From contig JAEOAD010001365.1 in the NCBI GenBank assembly GCA_036365145.1, forward strand, positions 5,377,501 to 5,441,500: a stretch of DNA of 64,000 nucleotides, read 5' to 3'. Below the pieces are notes generated by a model. The model worked only from the letters and a program-made list of their open reading frames with translations. It was not told the origin of the DNA and made no database searches. The translations under genes were made by a program, and so were the position numbers. This stretch comes from Orientallactaga sibirica. Lineage: Eukaryota > Chordata > Mammalia > Rodentia > Dipodidae. Below, in pieces: positions 21,923 through 32,496 of the stretch. Numbering within the stretch: position 1 is the first letter of the stretch; each line of letters starts with the position of its first letter.

Positions 21923-22810
21923 CTGAAACATGTTGATTCTTCACTTGGGCCCATAAGACTCTCAGCCAGTCTAGTCATTGCCCTAACCCTCTACTCATCC
22001 TGGATTCTGGAAATGACAAGATTATTAGATAAACATGTTTATGAAAAAGGATCCAAATTACCCAAAAGAACAAAAACTAGCGCAGGACAGATCTCCCCTC
22101 GGAGGAGGGCCTTCTTCTGTAATGGAGAGGCAACACCCTGGGCAGGAGCATTCTGTCATCTCACGGGAGTAGGGCCGCTGCCCTTAGGACATGACAGAAC
22201 TGAGCCACTGGTCAATTAGATGCATATCAACCAGGATAGTTTAATCATGCCCCTGCCCCAGTTCTTCATCTACTTGGCTCTAAAGCTCATATCAGTGCTC
22301 CAAAGATGGACTTGGGGTCTACTGGACCCCTTTACTTGAACTTCCCAATGTGGTCATGTTAGTTAAATCTCCTTTTTCTGCCTTTCACCATTAATTGCTT
22401 CTTTAATTGACATATGAAGACATGTGGCTGAGCTTAGTGTGTTGGGACGTCAGGTGTCCTAACCCTCTGGGAACACGTCTTCCATAGTGACAGCTCCCAA
22501 GCCGCTTCCCTCTCCCTTTCACCCACCACTAGGGTGAGGCAAGTTCAATTCCACCCATCACAACACTTGCTTTTTCTGAAGACAATGGAGGCGCTGAGTC
22601 CCATGTGGCATGTCCAAAGCTAATGATGGCTGTGACTTCATCAGAACCAGAAAACTGTGGAAATTTTGGGATACTGGAAGAGCACACGGGGAAATGGATG
22701 GTAGAAGGGTGTGATGGATCCCTACCACATACTCCAAGCATTCCATGGACCACCTCTGCTTTGGTGAGTGCAGGAGAAGAGCACATTTTCTTGCTCTCTG
22801 GTAAGGGACA
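21923..22810. other. Unique sequence
   Basis: No repeat or gene recognised. Overlapping frames at 22529-22851 on both strands lack motifs. Confidence 0.5.
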
Positions 22811-22814
22811 CTCT

Positions 22815-23162
22815 GGGTTGTAGTTACCTTCTCATTGCTACAATAAAGCACCTGACCAAAAGCAGCTGATGGACGGAAAGGTTTGTATTTTGGTTTACAG
22901 TCTCAAGAGGAAGCTCCATGATGGCAGGGAAAGGGCTTGCCATGAGCAGAGGCTGGGCATCACCTCCTTGCCAACAGCAGGTGGAAAACAGCCACAAGAG
23001 AGTGAGCTGAGTTCTGGCTGGTGTCCATGTCAAACCTAAGCCTGTCCCCGACAGCACACCTCCTGCAGTGAGGCTCCACCTCCAAAACTGCCACCAGCTG
23101 AGGACCAAGCATTCAAAGCACATGAGTGTATGGGGGACACCTGACTCAAGCCACCACACCCT
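22815..23162 (+). mobile_element. Medium-reiteration LTR-like element, copy 2
   Basis: Begins GTTACCTTCTCATTGCTAC and ends GGGGGACACCTGACTCAAG. It has the same ordered words as the copies at 7885 and 26935, so it belongs to the same ~340-bp family. Confidence 0.65.
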
Positions 23163-23330
23163 GTTCCCAGTCGTTCTAGAATAACTGACAGAAGGAACCT
23201 GAGGATGGATTACCTCTCTCAAAGCCAATCCAAGGCTCTCCCGGACAGAATCACCTTCATGTTGTCACTAGACAGGGAGGGAGTCCCCTTACAAGACATC
23301 TTTATGCAGAGTTTCTCCTCACAAGTAAAA

Positions 23331-23392
23331 GATCTCTCTCTCCCTCTCTCTCTCTCACTCTCTGTCTCCTTCCCTCTCTATCTCTCTCTGTA
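23331..23392. repeat. (CT)n-rich tract
   Basis: Imperfect CT repeat. It is not attached to a recognisable DIP body. Confidence 0.85.
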
Positions 23393-24360
23393 ACTCTCAA
23401 CCATAGACTCAGATTCATCTTGGCCCCTTTGTCTGAATTTTGCGCATTCTTTTACCCTGCTTGGGTCCTCATGTTATTTCCAATAAATTCATTTCCGTAT
23501 ACTTCATGAAGATAAACAGTCTTCTGAGAAAGGCATCATGTTTGACTTAAAAGTGTGATATTGTGAAATATAAATGCAGTCTTCACTCCACCTCCTGTCA
23601 TACAACTGAAAGTCCTTGGAATCTCCAAAGCTATGGATGTCTTTTTGGATGCTGATGAGATGCTGAAGAAAGGCTGTCCGCCTATGGACAGTTTCAGAAT
23701 GGGGTTCACCCCTAGACATATTAAGGTAGGGTTAGAAAGGCCTGGGACTTTCACCCCCAGTCCCCCATGTCTAGGAGAAGAAGAAGGGCTGAACATTAAG
23801 CTGATCTGCAGTGTCCAGTGGCATTCTTCATCAAGCCTGTTTAATGGAGCCTCCCTCACTCAATGAGGCAGGATTCAGACAGCTTTCTGGGAGCAGAACA
23901 CGTGGATGGTCCTGGTGAGTGGTATCCCCGAGGAGGACACAGGAGCTCCACATTCCTGTCCCGTCACCTGCCTTGTCACCTCTTCACCTTCTCCTGTGTG
24001 TCCTGTGTGACAAGCCAGTACGTGTGAGGAAGTGTTCCCTCCGTGAGCTGCTTCAACAAATCCGTCAAGTCCCAGGAAGGGGTGATGAGAACACAGACAC
24101 ACAGCCAGTCAGTGGGAAAAACAGGTCAAAGAACTCCAGGACTGTGATTTGACATCACAAATAGGGATTGGATAGTCTCGGGGCTAAGCAGGATCCGATG
24201 CTGTCTCTGCGTAGTCAGAGTCAGAATGGAATTGAACCAGGTATACTGGGCTAGCTGTCCACTGCTTGCTGACGGGGAGAAATCTCATCCCCTCTGAAGT
24301 TACACGAGTGTTCTGTGTTGATTGTTATTGGCGTGGGAACAGAGAAAAGATAGTTGTGTT
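23393..24360. other. Unique sequence with a weak 5S-like word
   Basis: Around 24176-24192, TCTCGGGGCTAAGCAGG resembles the internal control region of 5S rRNA, but flanking similarity is poor. Nothing else is recognised. Confidence 0.35.
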
Positions 24361-24361
24361 A

Positions 24362-24505
24362 AGCTGGACATGGTGGCACACTCCTTTGACTCCAGCATTC
24401 TAGAGGCTGAAGTAGGAGGATCGCTATGAGTTGGAGGCCAGACTGGGGCTACAGAGTAAGTTCCAGGTCAACCTGGGCTAGAACGAGACCCTGCTTCAAA
24501 AACAA
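24362..24505 (+). mobile_element. B1 SINE
   Basis: Diverged full-length B1 from AGCTGGACATGGTGGCAC to GAGACCCTGCTTCAAAAAC. Confidence 0.88.
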
Positions 24506-24604
24506 GTAGTTTTGTTATTCATAGTCTTCCTAAACATGAGATACTCTCGCTCACTCTTCCCCTGCAGCATTTGCCAAGCTTCATAAAACACACACATAGT
24601 CACT

Positions 24605-24627
24605 CACACACACACACACACACACAC

Positions 24628-24683
<56 letters not shown>
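24605..24683. repeat. (CA)n microsatellite
   Basis: About 38 CA units with a single interruption (CAACAC). This is the longest dinucleotide repeat in the window. Confidence 0.97.
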
Positions 24684-24685
<2 letters not shown>

Positions 24686-25105
24686 AGGGCTACGATGTTG
24701 GAGATTATAGTAGTCCATATTTTGACACAGTGACAAAATATTGAGAAAATCAACGAGAGGGTAAATAAGTCAGAAATTCTTCCTGCTATGCAGACCATTG
24801 TCTACTTGGCCTTTGCAAGTTCTAGGAGAAGAGGATATAACTGCAAGAGACAATTTTGTGATGCAATTTCTGTCTTTGATTCTTTGGTCTTTGAGAAGAT
24901 TCAATAATGGCCAATCTTTTGAAAGAACAATTTCCTTGGATTTCAAAGTGAGCATATTGTTTGTCTTTCTGTCTGTATCCCTGTCAGACAAATCAAAGTT
25001 TGACCAAGAAGTAATTACGACAGGCACAGGAACAAATACCAAACCCAACGTACTGACACAGCAATGGACAGACTCAGTCTAGGCATGAAGAAGGACTTTC
25101 AAGAA
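24684..25105. other. Unique AT-rich sequence
   Basis: Overlapping frames of 92 and 94 codons on opposite strands have no motif. No repeat recognised. Confidence 0.45.
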
Positions 25106-25107
25106 CT

Positions 25108-25316
25108 ACTTTTGTTTATTTATTAGAGAGAGAGATAGAGAGAGGGAGAGAGAGAAAGTGAGAATGGGCCCACCAGGGCCTCTAGCCACTGCAAACGAAT
25201 TCCAGGTGCATGTGCCACCTTGTGCATCTGGCTAATGTGGGACCTGGAGAATTGAACCGGGTTCCTTAAGCAACGCAGGCATGCGCCTTAACCCCTAAGC
25301 CATCTCTCCAGCTCCA
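25108..25316 (-). mobile_element. DIP-type SINE
   Basis: Complete minus-strand copy with TTTATTTATTAGAGAGAG at the left and TAAGCCATCTCTCCAGC at the right. Confidence 0.92.
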
Positions 25317-25399
25317 TGAGGAAGAACTTTAAACAGATATTTGCACAATTAAGAAGAACTCAAAAATAAAACAAAAATTCATTTTCCTGTTTTTCCCCC

Positions 25400-25885
25400 C
25401 TAAATGCTGGGGATTAACCTGGAGCCTCACGCATGCTAGGCAAGAGCTCTACCACTGAGCCCCTCAGCCCCTCACTGTGGATTCTAGACAAGAGCTCTAC
25501 CACTGAACCACACCCCCAGCCCCTCACTGTGGATTCTAGACAAGTGCTCTACCTCTGAGCCACACCCCCAGCCACTCACTGTGGATTCTAGACAAGTGCT
25601 CTACCGCTGAGCCACGCCCCCAGCCACTCACTGTGGATTCTAGACAAGTGCTCTACCACTGAGCCACGCCCCTCAGCCCCTCACTGTGGATTCTAACAAG
25701 TGCTCTACCACTGAGCCCCTCAGCCCCTCACTGTGGATTCTAGACAAGTGCTCTACCACTGAACCACACCCCCAGCCCCTCACTGTGGATTCTAGACAAG
25801 TGTTCTACCTCTGAGCCAAGCCCCCAGGCCCTCAATTGTGTATTCTAGGCAGGTGCTTTTCTGCTGTAATACATCCTCAGCCCTC
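25400..25885 (-). repeat. Tandem array of truncated ID (tRNA-Ala-like) units, locus 2
   Basis: On the minus strand there are seven clear units (25472-25523, 25524-25575, 25576-25627, 25628-25680, 25681-25727, 25728-25779, 25780-25831; 47-53 bp, mostly 52) and a degenerate eighth (25832-25885). A terminal ID (25400-25471) retains a B-box-like part. Each unit has the reverse complement of TGGCTCAGTGGTAGAGC and ends with CACAGTGA, as at 13.1 kb. An A-rich tail lies beyond 25400. Confidence 0.93.
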
Positions 25886-25998
25886 CTTGTGCTTTTTATT
25901 TTGGACAGAAGCTCATTAAGTTCCCCAGGCTGGCCTTGAACATGTGATCCTCTTACCTCTGCCTATTGTATAGCTGGGATTATAGGTTTCCAACACCA
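25886..25998 (-). mobile_element. Old B1, 5' module of the B1-(ID)n composite
   Basis: Antisense B1 words CCCCAGGCTGGCCTTGAAC, CCTCTTACCTCTGCC and TAGCTGGGATTATAGG. On the minus strand it lies directly 5' of the ID array, the same order as in the B1-ID dimer and at locus 1. Confidence 0.8.
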
Positions 25999-26015
25999 GT
26001 TCCAGCTCTGTTGCT

Positions 26016-26266
26016 ATGCAAGAGAGTGAGAGAGAGAGAGAGAGAGAAAGGGAGAGAGAGAGAGAAAGAGAGAAAGAGAATTGGCCCTCAAGTGTCTCCA
26101 GCCACTTGAATCAAACTCCAGATGTGTGCGTTCCCTTGGGCACATGTGTGACCTTGTGTGCTTGTGTTACTTTGTCCATCTGGCTTATGTGGGACCTGGA
26201 GAGTGGAACACGAGTCCTTAGGCTTCTCAGGAAAGTTCCTTAACTGCTAAACTGTCTCTCAAGCCC
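26016..26266 (-). mobile_element. DIP-type SINE, long variant
   Basis: It has the DIP tail, GA-rich tract and body. The stretch that normally reads as one CACCTTGTGC is expanded by about 35 bp (TTGGGCACATGTGTGACC, then TTGTGTGCTTGTGTTACTTT). The same expansion is present at 30790 and 59845. Confidence 0.85.
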
Positions 26267-26930
26267 CAAGTTTTGTTATTTTACAAAAGCTATTTATATG
26301 TGTTAGCACCAATGTGTTACTGTGAGAGGCAGAAGGTCAAATAACCTTTGGGGAGAACTCTAGGTGTTGAGTGTCATCTAAAGCACACTGAAGACTTGTG
26401 CACCCTTGATGAGAGTCACTGGGACATGGCAAACAAATCAACCTCTTTCACTTATCTGAACGTCATATTTCCTAAGCACCTTATTTGCATGCACAGATGC
26501 ATGGAAGGCAAGGAGACAAGAGGTGGCAAGATCCCTTCCCTCCAGGAATCACTGCCAGAGGCATATTGAGAGAAACGGAATCTCAGCAAGTAGCAGGAAA
26601 GGTCTTTTCCAAGGAAGAGAGGGCTGATTAAGAACAGAAGTGTGAGCAGTCTAGTGAGATAGCAAATCAATATTGGGCAGTTTAGAAGCTAAGGTGGAGG
26701 CCAGGAAACTAGACACCCCTCTGGCTTCTTCTAGTTCAATAAAAAAGATGAAAGGATCATCAGAGTTTTAAGGTCCATGTTGCCAAATTAGGAGAAATTC
26801 TGGCGGAAATGTCCCTGTATTGCTGAACGATGCCTCTTGCGAAGAAAATGAATGCACTAATCTACAAATAAGATCGTCTATATCCTAACACATTTCTATT
26901 ATACCTTGTAGTTCCTAAAAGTCATAGCTG
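26267..26930. other. Unique sequence
   Basis: No repeat or coding signal recognised. Confidence 0.5.
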
Positions 26931-26934
26931 ACCA

Positions 26935-27290
26935 CCTGTTGTACTTACCTTCTCATTGCTGGGACAAAACACACAAATCAAAAGCAGCTGATGGGAGGAA
27001 AGGTTTTTATTTTGGTTTACAGTCTAGAGGGGAAGCTTCATGATGGCAGGGGAAAGCATGGCATGAGCAGAGGCTGGACATCACTTCTTGCCACAGCAGA
27101 TGGAAAACAGAAGCAAGAGAGTGAGTTGGGCTCTGGCAAGGGGAAGGAGCTGTGTATAACCCACCAAAGCCCACACCCAACAACATACCTCCTCCAGCAA
27201 GGATCTACCTCTCAAACTGCCACCAGCTGAGGACTAAGCCTTGAAAACACATGAGTTTACGGCGGACATTTGATTGAAACCATCACACAA
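26935..27290 (+). mobile_element. Medium-reiteration LTR-like element, copy 3
   Basis: Begins near GTACTTACCTTCTCATTGCTG and ends near GGACATTTGATTGAAACCATCAC. The words shared with copies at 7.9 and 22.8 kb are collinear over about 340 bp. Confidence 0.68.
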
Positions 27291-27690
27291 AGGAGTGCAA
27301 CAGCCCATAATTAGTTAAAAAAATAATAATAAATTTACCGCTAATTCAGACCTGTGAGATTCGACTAGAGTGAGCTTTAGGAAAACATTCCTAGATCTAA
27401 CTACACTCACTTAAAAAAAAATGACACTAAACAGAATCCAGTAGAAGACTTTTCTTTATTTCTTTTTCAAGCCAACCATAGGCAGGTTATTTCAAAACTT
27501 TAACAAGCACAATAGTCCCATGTTAAGTGCTTCATAATTTATGTATGAATGCTACAGAAATATTGATGTTGAAACCAGTCTCTGTACCACAAAAGTGAAA
27601 CTGAAAACTACAAGCTCTTTCACTTAGGAATACAGATTTAAATTCCTAGATGGTAAAATGCCAGCACCCAATTTGGTACTATATTATAAT
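27291..27690. other. AT-rich unassigned sequence
   Basis: Possibly the left part of the L1 debris that follows, but no diagnostic words were found. Confidence 0.4.
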
Positions 27691-27699
27691 AAAAATGGT

Positions 27700-28030
27700 A
27701 CCTTAGCACGGCAAAAAATGTGTTTGATAACAAAAGTGATTCAGCATTAGGAAATTGATTAATATATTTAATGACATCAATTGAAGAGAACAATAGGAAA
27801 AAACATTTTCTTAATTGTTAAAAAGAATCTGATAAAATTCATGATAAAAATGAATCATGATAAAAATCATGTTTGTTAAAATATATTAGGAATCTACTTC
27901 TAAAATTTGTAAAAATATATTTTGACCTGTTCATCAGTGTTATATATAGTAATAAAACACTGAAATTACATCTGTTATGTTGATAAATAATAAAGAATGG
28001 CAGCTATCCACATTGTCATTTAATATTACT
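27700..28030 (+). mobile_element. Old L1 ORF2 fragment
   Basis: Words such as AAAGAATCTGATAAAATTCA, TTTTGACCTGTTCATCAGTG and TAATAAAACACTGAAATTAC are A-rich sense L1 reverse-transcriptase-region text. It is strongly diverged. Confidence 0.5.
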
Positions 28031-28480
28031 TGCTTAGAAAGAAATCTGAAACTTTGAAAGGAGAGAGGGAGCTATAGAAGTAAAGGAGAGTGGCACCTTC
28101 TGTACCAGGCCTGTCTCCCAATTCTGCTCCAGGAGGATGGTACAGGATAAACCCACATTAGCCTCAGAATTCTTTACTTTGAAAAGATTAAAGTGTGCAG
28201 TTTTGTGTGTTTGGACATAATGCAGGCTGTTGCACAAACCTTGTCAATGTCAGTTTTCTTATTGATAATAAATAGTGATCAGAGCTTATTGCATCTCGTA
28301 TGGTTTAAAAAATGGCAAAATGTTCACCCATGCTACAAGCATAGACATTATTCCTCAGGTGACTGGAGTTATTTTGCAATACCTACTTGATCAGGGGAGA
28401 TGTCTCCTTGTTCTCCCAGTTTAACTATTCAAGAATCAGCAAGAGTGAAAAAGAAGTCAACTTTGCCATACTAAAGAACA

Positions 28481-28522
<42 letters not shown>

Positions 28523-28735
28523 CATACATGAGAGACTGTGGAGTTTCAAGATTAGGAAAATACATGGGCTGGAAGTCCATAGGGAGGTTTCCTGCTCTGA
28601 CTGGAAGGGAGTGGGTATTACAATGTGGTCAATAAGTCGTCTTGTTAGACTAGTATTTCAATGAGTATTTCAAATGAGTATCTATTAAACAGAAACAATG
28701 ATAAAATCACTTTTCAAAACATGGAGTATCTCTAA
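28031..28735. other. Unassigned sequence with a (CA)n tract
   Basis: Contains a CA run at 28483-28520. Otherwise no family is recognised, and this interval separates two L1-like fragments. Confidence 0.45.
28483..28520. repeat. (CA)n microsatellite
   Basis: Nineteen consecutive AC units. Confidence 0.97.
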
Positions 28736-28739
28736 GAAA

Positions 28740-29110
28740 ATGAAACCTCACAAGATATTATTCAGCAAAATGTATGAAGATTTTTTTAAAATAAACGGTA
28801 ATGTGTAATTGGAAAATTCTATTCCTTAAGACATTCTACAAATGTAATGCAATTCCAATCAGTCTTCAAAATGAAATTTTAGCAAATTGAAAAAAATTTG
28901 ATACATTTCATCTAGAAGAATAAATAAATGAACAGAAGTGGGTTGGAAAGAGAAAAGGTACTCAGGGAAATCTTGCACTACCAGATGTTGAAACAAATTA
29001 AAATCCTTCTTCATTTTTCTCAGTAATATCATAAAACTGATTGACACAAAATTGGTCAATGGGCAAGAATAATAAAAGTCACAAAAGGCTTAAATCTGTG
29101 AAACTGTTTG
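28740..29110 (+). mobile_element. Old L1 ORF2 fragment
   Basis: Contains GTAATGCAATTCCAATCAG, AAATTTTAGCAAATTGAAAA, TTGCACTACCAGATGTTG and GACACAAAATTGGTCAATGG. In this order they match the sense ORF2 C-terminal half of old mammalian L1. Confidence 0.7.
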
Positions 29111-29114
29111 TAAT

Positions 29115-29750
29115 CCAGTGTTATTTGTGAGCGTTAAATGGTTCTTGGGAAATAGTCAAGTATTCAGGGAAACAGGTTAGTTCTTTTTCTTTTGAGGGTC
29201 ATAAATTCCTTTCAAAACATGACCAAAGTCAGAAAACAACACAAATTTACATAATAATGGAACAGTCTCTGTGTTGCTACTACTAAATACAAGACAATCA
29301 TGCTCACCTCTAGTTGGGGGACCCGGTAATTCTTTTCCTTTGGGCTGCTTAGTTCCAAATTCCCTGCATCAAGAAAAATCTTTGAAGAGAAAACAAGGCA
29401 AAAAAGAAGAGATGAGAATAAAATGTGGGGGTGTCATATGGAGACTATGACGAAATGTGTCATGGGGTATCTATCAGCTGTTGCTTTTCGAATAAGGTTT
29501 GCTCTCACACCACTCAAGACCATTTACATGCCCACAGATGAAGAAGCTAATCAGATTTTTCTGTTGCATGAAGACAAAGTAGAGATCTGGTTGTTGACAT
29601 TGGGAACCCAGGTGGAAGCTGAATTGCAAGGAAACCCAGACAATGGACGGTCAGGCGAGCAGCCAGGCCTGGGACCAGCTAGAAAAGCCATCTTCAGGTC
29701 TTCCTCCCAACCACGTAAATCCCCATTGGTCATGCGTACCCTAATTCACT
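29115..29750. other. Unique sequence, 143-codon frame without motif
   Basis: A frame is open at 29423-29854, but its last third overlaps antisense L1 and the rest has no recognisable domain. Confidence 0.45.
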
Positions 29751-29965
29751 CACTTCAGCTTGCTAAGATTTTGCTAAGAGTTTTTAAGGTTGCATTTACA
29801 AAGAATGTTGGTGTTCTGTGGCAATTACTTGGTTTGGTTTTGGTGTATGGATAATATTGGCCTCACAAAATGAGATCGTGCAACCTGCTCTAATAGCTTC
29901 TGAAAACATTGTTGTCTGGGATTGATGGCTTCTTTTCAAATGTTTTGTACGTGTACTGGACAAAG

Positions 29966-30292
29966 GGAGCTAGGGAGACGGCTCAGTGGCGCCATCTCTT
30001 CCTGCACAAGCTTGAGGACCTGAGTTTGGATTCCTCAGAACCCATGTGAAGCTGGGGGTGGAGTGAGTGACCGTCATCCCAACAGGACTACAGTGAGATG
30101 AGACACAGAGACAGAAGAATCTTCTGGAAGTTTGCTGGCCAGCAAGCCTAAAGAACAGAGGTAAAAAAATGAGAGATCCTGCCTCAAATGAGGAGGGAGA
30201 GGACAGTCTTCCAAGCTTTGCTTCTAACCTCTACATGTGTCCTGTGAAATGTGCACATGTGCGCACAAACACGCACACACACACACACACAC
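29966..30292 (+). mobile_element. Long CA-tailed B2-superfamily SINE
   Basis: Head AGCTAGGGAGACGGCTCAGTGG, B-box-like GAGTTTGGATTCC, middle GAGATCCTGCCTCAAATGAGG, 3' block CTTCTAACCTCTACATGTG and a CA tail. It is inserted in the antisense L1, with a weak CTGGA(C/A)AAAG repeat at both edges. Confidence 0.72.
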
Positions 30293-30789
30293 CCTGGAAA
30301 AGCCTCTTAGGGTTAGAGTTTCTCTTGTAGTGAGGTTTTTAATTGGTGAATTCAGGATACTTAGAGCTACCCGATCTAGATCTGCCATTTCTACTAGTTG
30401 CACTCGTAGTTTGTCTTTCATCCACTGGTTGGTGATAGACTTATTATCTGCGCAATGCCTGTGCATCGCGCCGTGACGAACTTCCATTCATGTTACTAAT
30501 ATTGACTTCTCCTTGTTTCCTTGATCAGTAAGTCCAGGTTTCATCAACTCCACAGACATTTTTTTAAAAAAGCTTTTGGTTATTTTTTTTTCTCTGTCTG
30601 CTACTAAGGATTTTCAGTGTTTTTTTTTTTTTTTTAAACTGCAAATTCATTTAGTTTTGATTACCCTGTATCACTAACACACATCAATTGGGCTCAGTAT
30701 GATGTTTCTACAAAAGGGTAACAGTATGCAATGCCAAATCCAACTTCCTTTAGTGGATCCTGTTTTCTACTATGGAGTTTTTATTTTTA

Positions 30790-31058
30790 TTTTATTTATT
30801 TATTTATTATTATTATTATTTTTTTTTTTTGGAGAGAAACAGAGGAAGACAGAGATGGGCACGCCAGGAGCCTCTCAGTTGATGCGAACAAAATCCAGAT
30901 ACGTGCACTCCCTTGTGGTCAAGTGTGGCATTGCACCCTTGCGTCACTTTGCATCTGGCAAAACGTGGGACCCGGAGATTGGAACAGCTGGAGATTGGAA
31001 CCAGCATTCTTAGGCTTAGGAGGCAGGCGCCTTAACCCCTAAGCCATCTCTCCAGCCT
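30790..31058 (-). mobile_element. DIP-type SINE, long variant
   Basis: T-rich left tail, body and head ending AAGCCATCTCTCCAGCC. It contains the ~35-bp expansion (TTGTGGTCAAGTGTGGCATT, then GCACCCTTGCGTCACTTTGC) and an extra GAGATTGGAACAGCTG duplication (about 30976-30998). Confidence 0.87.
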
Positions 31059-31479
31059 ACTATGGAGTTTTCACTGATTTTTCTTTTACTAATTCCCTTT
31101 GCTACCTGCTTTGTAGTAAATTTGTCTTTATCTGTTTATAGTGGGAAAAATACACCTACCCTTTTAACATATTTTGCAACATATAGTAGTCAATGGTTAC
31201 AGCATAGTGCTGTGCAGCAGATGTCTAGAGATGTATACTCTTTTTTTCTAACATTTTAAAGTAAAGATATTAAATCATTGAGTTGAACTTTGTTCTTTTC
31301 TAATATTAGCATTTAAATGCTGATTTCTAAGCATGATTCTGTTCCTATCCCATACATTTTGTTACATTGTAATTTACCTCAAATTTTTTCATTTTTTCTT
31401 ATGACTTTTGCTTTGACATATAGGTTATTTAGAGGAGTATTATTTAATTTTCCAAATATTTCATGATTTTAAGATTTTT

Positions 31480-31588
31480 TTTGTTGTTGTTTTTTGAGGT
31501 AGGGTCTCACTCTAGTCCAGGCTGACCTGGAATTCACTATGAGTGCTGGCATTAAAGGCATGCACTACTATGCCAATATATACCACTA
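31480..31588 (-). mobile_element. B1 SINE, internally deleted
   Basis: Starts on the plus strand with a T-rich tail, then AGGGTCTCACTCTAGTCCAGG and CTGACCTGGAATTCACTATG. It jumps directly to GTGCTGGCATTAAAGGCATG, missing about 45 bp of the B1 middle. Confidence 0.88.
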
Positions 31589-32001
31589 TTAAAAACTTTT
31601 TTAAAATATCGGATTGTATTTAAATTAAATTGGAGAAGTTACTTTGCTTGATTTCAATCCTTTCAAGTTGTTAACAATTTTAATGCCTCCTCACTCTGGC
31701 CCATCTTACTGGTCATTGTTGAGTATTTGGAAAATATATATGAACTCTGCTGTCCTGGTTGGGGAATTCATACATGTCAGAAGGTGGTAGGTGGTATCTG
31801 TGTTCTGATTAATGTCCTGTCTGCTGGTTCTCCCAAGTACTAGGAAGGAGTGTTAAAATTTCCAGCTATAATTTTTTATCCACCTGCTTCTCTCTAGTTC
31901 CTAGTTTTATTTTCTACATTTTGAAGGCCTGCTATTATAGACACACATATTCAGAATGGTCTTATCCTTCTATATCTAATAATCTTTCTTGTTTTTTAAA
32001 A

Positions 32002-32190
32002 AATTAGTAATTTATTTTCAAGATATACTGAGAGAAAGACAGAGGGGGAAAGAGAGAATGGGCATGCCAGGGCCTCTTGTCACTGCAAACAAACTCCGGA
32101 CACACCACTTTGGACATGTGGCTTTATGTACATGCTGAGGAATTGAGCCTGGGCCATGAGGATTTCAGGCAAGTGCTCTCTCTCCAGCTT
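32002..32190 (-). mobile_element. DIP-type SINE
   Basis: Eroded minus-strand copy with ATGCCAGGGCCTCTTGTCAC and GAATTGAGCCTGGGCC. It is flanked by related TCTTTCTTGTTTT words at about 31984-31996 and 32205-32217. Confidence 0.83.
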
Positions 32191-32469
32191 GTTTTGAAGC
32201 TCTCTTTCTTGTTTTGAAGTCTGTTTTGTATGGTAATCAATTATGAATGTGGAGCACCTCGGCTATATTTTGAGTCTTTAGTTATATTTTCTCTTTATCC
32301 CCAGTGTTGATCAGTTAAATCTTCTCTCTCCTGTTGGTCACTATGACTAGAACTTTATAAATTGTATCGCTTTCTTTTAATTTTTTAACATTCTTTTCTG
32401 TTTTCTACCCTGCTTTATATAATGTTTTCCATCTCTTTGTTTTAAGGTTAACTTACTCCTCTTTCTTCC

Positions 32470-32496
32470 GTTTTTTTTTTTTTTTTTTTTTTTCAT
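32470..32496. repeat. Poly(T) run
   Basis: Uninterrupted T homopolymer within the antisense L1 region. Confidence 0.9.

Noticed and set aside
24604..24798. Cysteine/valine-rich open frame
   Set aside because: Translation of the (CA)n microsatellite.
25472..25831. Regularly spaced ~52-bp repeats resembling a CRISPR array
   Set aside because: There are no unique spacers: the entire 52-bp unit repeats. Units match ID SINE heads, and the genome is mammalian.
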